Shown in pieces: positions 37,471-39,736 of a stretch of 39,736 nucleotides of DNA. How positions within the stretch are numbered: position 1 is the stretch's first letter; every line of letters begins with the position of its first letter. The DNA lies in IMG/VR virus record IMGVR_UViG_3300030107_005275, positions 1 through 39,736 of that record; one strand, 5' to 3'. Source of the stretch: a virus. The translations under genes were made by a program, and so were the position numbers. Under the pieces are notes generated by a model that did no database searches, was not told the DNA's origin, and saw only the letters and a program-made list of their open reading frames with translations.

Positions 37471-38210
37471 TGCATTTTTATAAAGAAAAAGGCGAACCTT
37501 TTCATTATGTCCCTATGACCACTAAAGAGGGATTACGACCTGTAACTATCAGAGATGTCAGAAAATTGTGGAAAGACGGGACGTTTTGCGTTCCGTCCGT
37601 TACCACAATTTTAAATATTTATGATAAGAGTGGATTGAATAATTGGAGAATAGACCAACACTTAAATCAGGCATACGACTTAGATAAAGAAAATCTTACT
37701 ATTGAAGAATATCGCAAGGAAATAAAAAGATTAACTGCTATTGAGTTAGACCTCGCACCATCGGCAGGTACTGATTTTCATAAACTAATGGAAGATTTTG
37801 TTTCAGGTAATATGAAAGATGATGAAGATTATACACTTTGTCAAAAAGTCTATGAGACAATATTGAATGAAACAGGTTCAAAGAACTTTAAAGCTGAAAC
37901 AAATTTTTCCTCAGAATTATTTGGTGGTCAGGTAGATTTGCATAACGATGATTGGATTATAGACTATAAGACCAAGCAAACTGCTGATAAGTTCAAGCCA
38001 AATAAAATGGCTTATGACGATCACAGTATGCAACTGTCTGCTTACAGGGATGGTTTAAATTCATTCGCAAGATGTGCGAATGTTTTTGTCTGTCTTGAAA
38101 AAGGAAAACCTTTAATAGATTTTCATATTCACAATGAAAAAGAATTAGAAAGAGGTAAAGAATTATTTGATTTAGCTACCAAAGCGTGGCACATAAAAAA
38201 TCCTAAATAG
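37470..38210 (+). CDS. RecB-like PD-(D/E)XK exonuclease
   Basis: The 246-residue protein has an N-terminal FCVPSVTTILNIYDKSGLNNW, AGTDFHKLMEDFVSG (motif with HxxxE), the catalytic core SELFGGQVDLHNDDWIIDYKTKQ at about 148-170 (G-x-x-D...(I)D-Y-K) and SMQLSAYRDGLNSF (QxxxY) near 186-199. These are the motifs of RecB/Cas4-type nucleases. With the annealase-like gene upstream it would form a phage recombination pair similar in principle to RecE/RecT or Exo/Beta. Confidence 0.85.
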   Translation: MHFYKEKGEPFHYVPMTTKEGLRPVTIRDVRKLWKDGTFCVPSVTTILNIYDKSGLNNWRIDQHLNQAYDLDKENLTIEEYRKEIKRLTAIELDLAPSAGTDFHKLMEDFVSGNMKDDEDYTLCQKVYETILNETGSKNFKAETNFSSELFGGQVDLHNDDWIIDYKTKQTADKFKPNKMAYDDHSMQLSAYRDGLNSFARCANVFVCLEKGKPLIDFHIHNEKELERGKELFDLATKAWHIKNPK

Positions 38211-38219
38211 GAGTATCAA

Positions 38220-38513
38220 ATGAACGCAGAAGAAATTAATCATGAATTTTGTGCATTGCGAGATGAAACTCAAACTAAAAAAATAACAATAGAAAACAAA
38301 GAATATAATATATACATGTGTCCGATAATGAGATTCCCTAACGCACAAAAAGCTAAAAGTGCAGAAGAATTTTTTGATGGTGGGCATGAATGTTGCCATG
38401 TGTTTGGAAATACCAATATAGATGCTACTATATTAGCTTCAAAAATTGAAAGGTTATTAAATGAATATACTACTAGGAAACCTGATCTAAAGGTTATTGG
38501 AGAGGATGCTTGA
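38220..38513 (+). CDS. 97-residue unknown protein
   Basis: The 97-residue protein has a beta-like start (TQTKKITIENKEYNIYMCPI), then FPNAQKAKSAEEFFDGGHECCHVFGNTN and a helix IDATILASKIERLLNEY. The HECCH cluster could bind metal. AGGAG lies seven bases upstream of the ATG. It belongs to the recombination operon; no family recognised. Confidence 0.6.
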   Translation: MNAEEINHEFCALRDETQTKKITIENKEYNIYMCPIMRFPNAQKAKSAEEFFDGGHECCHVFGNTNIDATILASKIERLLNEYTTRKPDLKVIGEDA

Positions 38514-38781
38514 TTCTTTATGTATTATATTTATGACAGGTTATTTCGGTTATAATGATGATTACCACCCTATACCGAAAGAAACTACTAGAATTGAAAT
38601 TAAAACAAAAGAATTTAGAACTATATTATTTAAAATAGATGATCAAAGATGGTTTGGTAATGTGAACGGAAAAATATTTTTTTCTGATTTAGATAATTTT
38701 ACTAAACGCCTATGCAAACTAGCAGATAATCAGCCGTTACCTGATGAAGCATACAAGGAAAGGTCTGTTATACACGAATGA
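38506..38781 (+). CDS. 91-residue unknown protein
   Basis: Start at ATG 38506 with GGAG just upstream; a TTG three codons earlier and an ATG at 38532 are alternatives. The protein has TGYFGYNDDYHPIPKETTRI, TILFKIDDQRWFGNVNGKIF and a C-terminal helix. It looks like a small beta domain. It overlaps the preceding gene and, as ATGA, the following membrane peptide. No family recognised. Confidence 0.55.
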   Translation: MLDSLCIIFMTGYFGYNDDYHPIPKETTRIEIKTKEFRTILFKIDDQRWFGNVNGKIFFSDLDNFTKRLCKLADNQPLPDEAYKERSVIHE

Positions 38782-38903
38782 AAAGGACAAAAAAATATAG
38801 AATAATTGAAGAGATACCATTGATTATAGCTAATGTAGTTATTTTTACTATAGTTATGGTAGTTGTAATTGGGTGTGCTATTTTGTTGGTAGGTGGATTA
38901 TAA
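38778..38903 (+). CDS. 41-residue single-TM protein
   Basis: The short product MKRTKKYRIIEEIPLIIANV continues with a hydrophobic helix VIFTIVMVVVIGCAILLVGG. It is coupled to the upstream gene (ATGA). Its stop TAA is inside the palindrome TTATAA (38898-38903), which also supplies the stop of the convergent gene, so two opposing genes end on the same six bases. Function unknown. Confidence 0.65.
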   Translation: MKRTKKYRIIEEIPLIIANVVIFTIVMVVVIGCAILLVGGL

Positions 38904-39116
38904 ATCCTTTTTTTCTGGAGAGAATAACTTTCTGAATTTTGCCTGTTCTAGTTTGTAGTGTTTTACCTTGTAGTAAATATTAAATATTGCTGTGATGACC
39001 GCAACAATTACTAAAATTCCTGCCCCATGTACGTCCAACCAAGCTAAAACACAACCGACTCCACAAGAGCTATAAATTACAGCTTCTACGATTTGATTTG
39101 ATTTTTCAGGTAACAT
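38898..39116 (-). CDS. Two-TM holin-like protein
   Basis: The 72-residue protein has two membrane helices (AVIYSSCGVGCVLAWL and GAGILVIVAVITAIFNIYY) separated by DVHG, and a basic C-terminus (KVKHYKLEQAKFRKLF). Size, topology and charged tail are those of class II holins. A different holin (3TM) is encoded at 29.8 kb, so it may be a second holin or an antiholin. Its start overlaps the upstream membrane gene. Confidence 0.6.
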   Translation of the reverse strand: MLPEKSNQIVEAVIYSSCGVGCVLAWLDVHGAGILVIVAVITAIFNIYYKVKHYKLEQAKFRKLFSPEKKDL

Positions 39117-39562
39117 TATTTTTCATCACGAAAATTCTTGATCGTGTATTCCCCCGAATCATCGTTCCAGTAATCATCGTCATCGACAGGCACATGCCGA
39201 ATCCGTAGCCACTCGTATAACACAGGATATTTATTTCGTGCATACCAAAGTGCTGCCGAATAACCAAACATAATAAGCCAAGGAGAAAATACAGCAGCAA
39301 AAATTACTAGTCTCCAAGCACTTTCTTCTGTCATGTAAACGTAAGGTGTTAAAGCCTCTTGAAGAAGAATTTGTGTTAGCGCACCCATGGGCGCACCAAT
39401 AATTACTGCATTAATTAGACTTTTTTTGTACGTCCACGGGGGGTTTTTTTCTTGCCTGTTTATGCGCTTTAAGTAAAGTTGGATATAAATACCGATTATT
39501 GTATTTATTAACAATGGCAGAAAAAGAATTAATAAATATGCGTACCATGGGATAGTTGTCAC
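39116..39562 (-). CDS. Multi-TM membrane protein (GTG start)
   Basis: The 148-residue protein has three hydrophobic spans (AYLLILFLPLLINTIIGIYI, SLINAVIIGAPMGALTQIL, WRLVIFAAVFSPWLIMFGY) and an acidic C-terminus (VDDDDYWNDDSGEYTIKNF). The start is a GTG overlapping the tail-assembly stop (GTGA). It may work with the two-TM protein downstream in lysis or in membrane entry. No family recognised. Confidence 0.55.
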   Translation of the reverse strand: MTTIPWYAYLLILFLPLLINTIIGIYIQLYLKRINRQEKNPPWTYKKSLINAVIIGAPMGALTQILLQEALTPYVYMTEESAWRLVIFAAVFSPWLIMFGYSAALWYARNKYPVLYEWLRIRHVPVDDDDYWNDDSGEYTIKNFRDEK

Positions 39563-39736
39563 TTAGGGTTATCCGATTTAACCTTGTCAATGATCGCAAC
39601 CCAATTTTGTGTGCCATTTTTTTGATCCCAATAAATTGTATCGAGCTGATCTTGCAGATTTGGATATTCGCTCCGTCTTTTTTTATCTACTAAAACTTTA
39701 TTAGGGTCTGTCCAAGCACTCCCATTCCATACTTGT
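39559..39736 (-). CDS. Tail-assembly-chaperone-like protein, 3' part (continues at 1)
   Basis: The end of the window holds the C-terminal part of the gene begun at position 197: QVWNGSAWTDPNKVLVDKK, RRSEYPNLQDQLDTIYWDQK, NGTQNWVAIIDKVKSDNPK. The YPNLQDQLDTIYWD segment is the conserved core. Residues before QDQL duplicate those encoded at 1-87 because of the overlap, so the real gene has one copy. The stop TGA overlaps the GTG of the membrane gene. Confidence 0.8.
   Translation of the reverse strand, partial: QVWNGSAWTDPNKVLVDKKRRSEYPNLQDQLDTIYWDQKNGTQNWVAIIDKVKSDNPK
39650..39736. repeat. Right copy of near-identical terminal overlap
   Basis: This copy matches positions 1-87 at a constant offset of 39,649. 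The first 56 bases agree; the remainder differs at 8 positions, mostly at synonymous sites. Removing it gives a closed genome of about 39,649 bp. Confidence 0.9.

Noticed and set aside
1-39736. tRNA or rRNA genes
   Set aside because: I found no cloverleaf with a T-loop GGTTCGAATCC-like sequence in intergenic regions by eye.

Overview
The window is essentially one complete genome of a short-tailed (podovirus-like) tailed phage of an AT-rich bacterium. A small tail-assembly gene runs off position 1 and is completed by the opposite end of the window: the last 87 bases repeat the first 87 with 8 mismatches, all in the final 31. The molecule therefore closes into a circle or circular permutation of about 39,649 bp, and the two ends appear to come from different strains. 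AT-rich composition, an N4-gp56-type major capsid protein, a P22-type portal and a P22-gp10-like tail protein suggest a marine phage of a proteobacterium. A phage-encoded pqqA suggests a host that makes PQQ; an AT-rich methylotroph is one guess. I cannot name the host from sequence alone.

Layout. (1) 24.6 kb down to 0 on the minus strand is the virion operon: small terminase, a GroES-like gene, large terminase, portal, two effector-like genes sharing an N-terminal domain, a frameshifted small gene, scaffold, major capsid protein, a possible decoration protein, a terminator, a glycan cassette (TPR-glycosyltransferase, methyltransferase, glycosyltransferase), connector, tail hub, internal virion proteins and tail fibre. 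A lone plus-strand SprT-like metalloprotease interrupts it at 8.6 kb, next to two perfect DnaA boxes. (2) 24.7-28.24 kb on the plus strand is a compositionally distinct, GATC-rich island. It lies between lysis and terminase genes, where lambdoid phages carry morons, and holds five genes ending in a DUF932 protein and a strong terminator. Four of its genes are preceded by related structured RNA leaders. (3) 28.25-28.57 kb is a convergent gap with AT-rich tandem repeats and an iteron-like array. (4) 28.5-36.3 kb on the minus strand runs in lambdoid order: HTH repressor, zinc-finger genes, NinB, PAPS-reductase-like protein, HNH/NinG-like protein, a protein in the position of Q, a promoter followed at once by a terminator, pqqA, then lysis genes (DUF5675, 3TM holin) and a DnaQ-like exonuclease. 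(5) 36.37-38.9 kb on the plus strand is an early recombination operon (annealase-like protein, protein with an SSB-type tail, RecB-like nuclease). It faces the repressor across a promoter pair predicted to give leaderless mRNAs. (6) 38.9-39.7 kb on the minus strand carries membrane/holin-like genes and the tail-assembly gene.

How it may work. The HTH protein and the divergent promoters form a small switch. The plus-strand recombination genes are probably early. The minus-strand nin-like region leads to a Q-type antitermination point at about 31.4 kb, whose first downstream gene is pqqA, followed by lysis and possibly, reading antisense through the island, virion genes. I see no DNA polymerase, primase, helicase, RNA polymerase or integrase, so replication probably depends on the host; the DnaA boxes and the iteron array are the two candidate origins. 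Counts and structures were made by eye and have not been checked with software.
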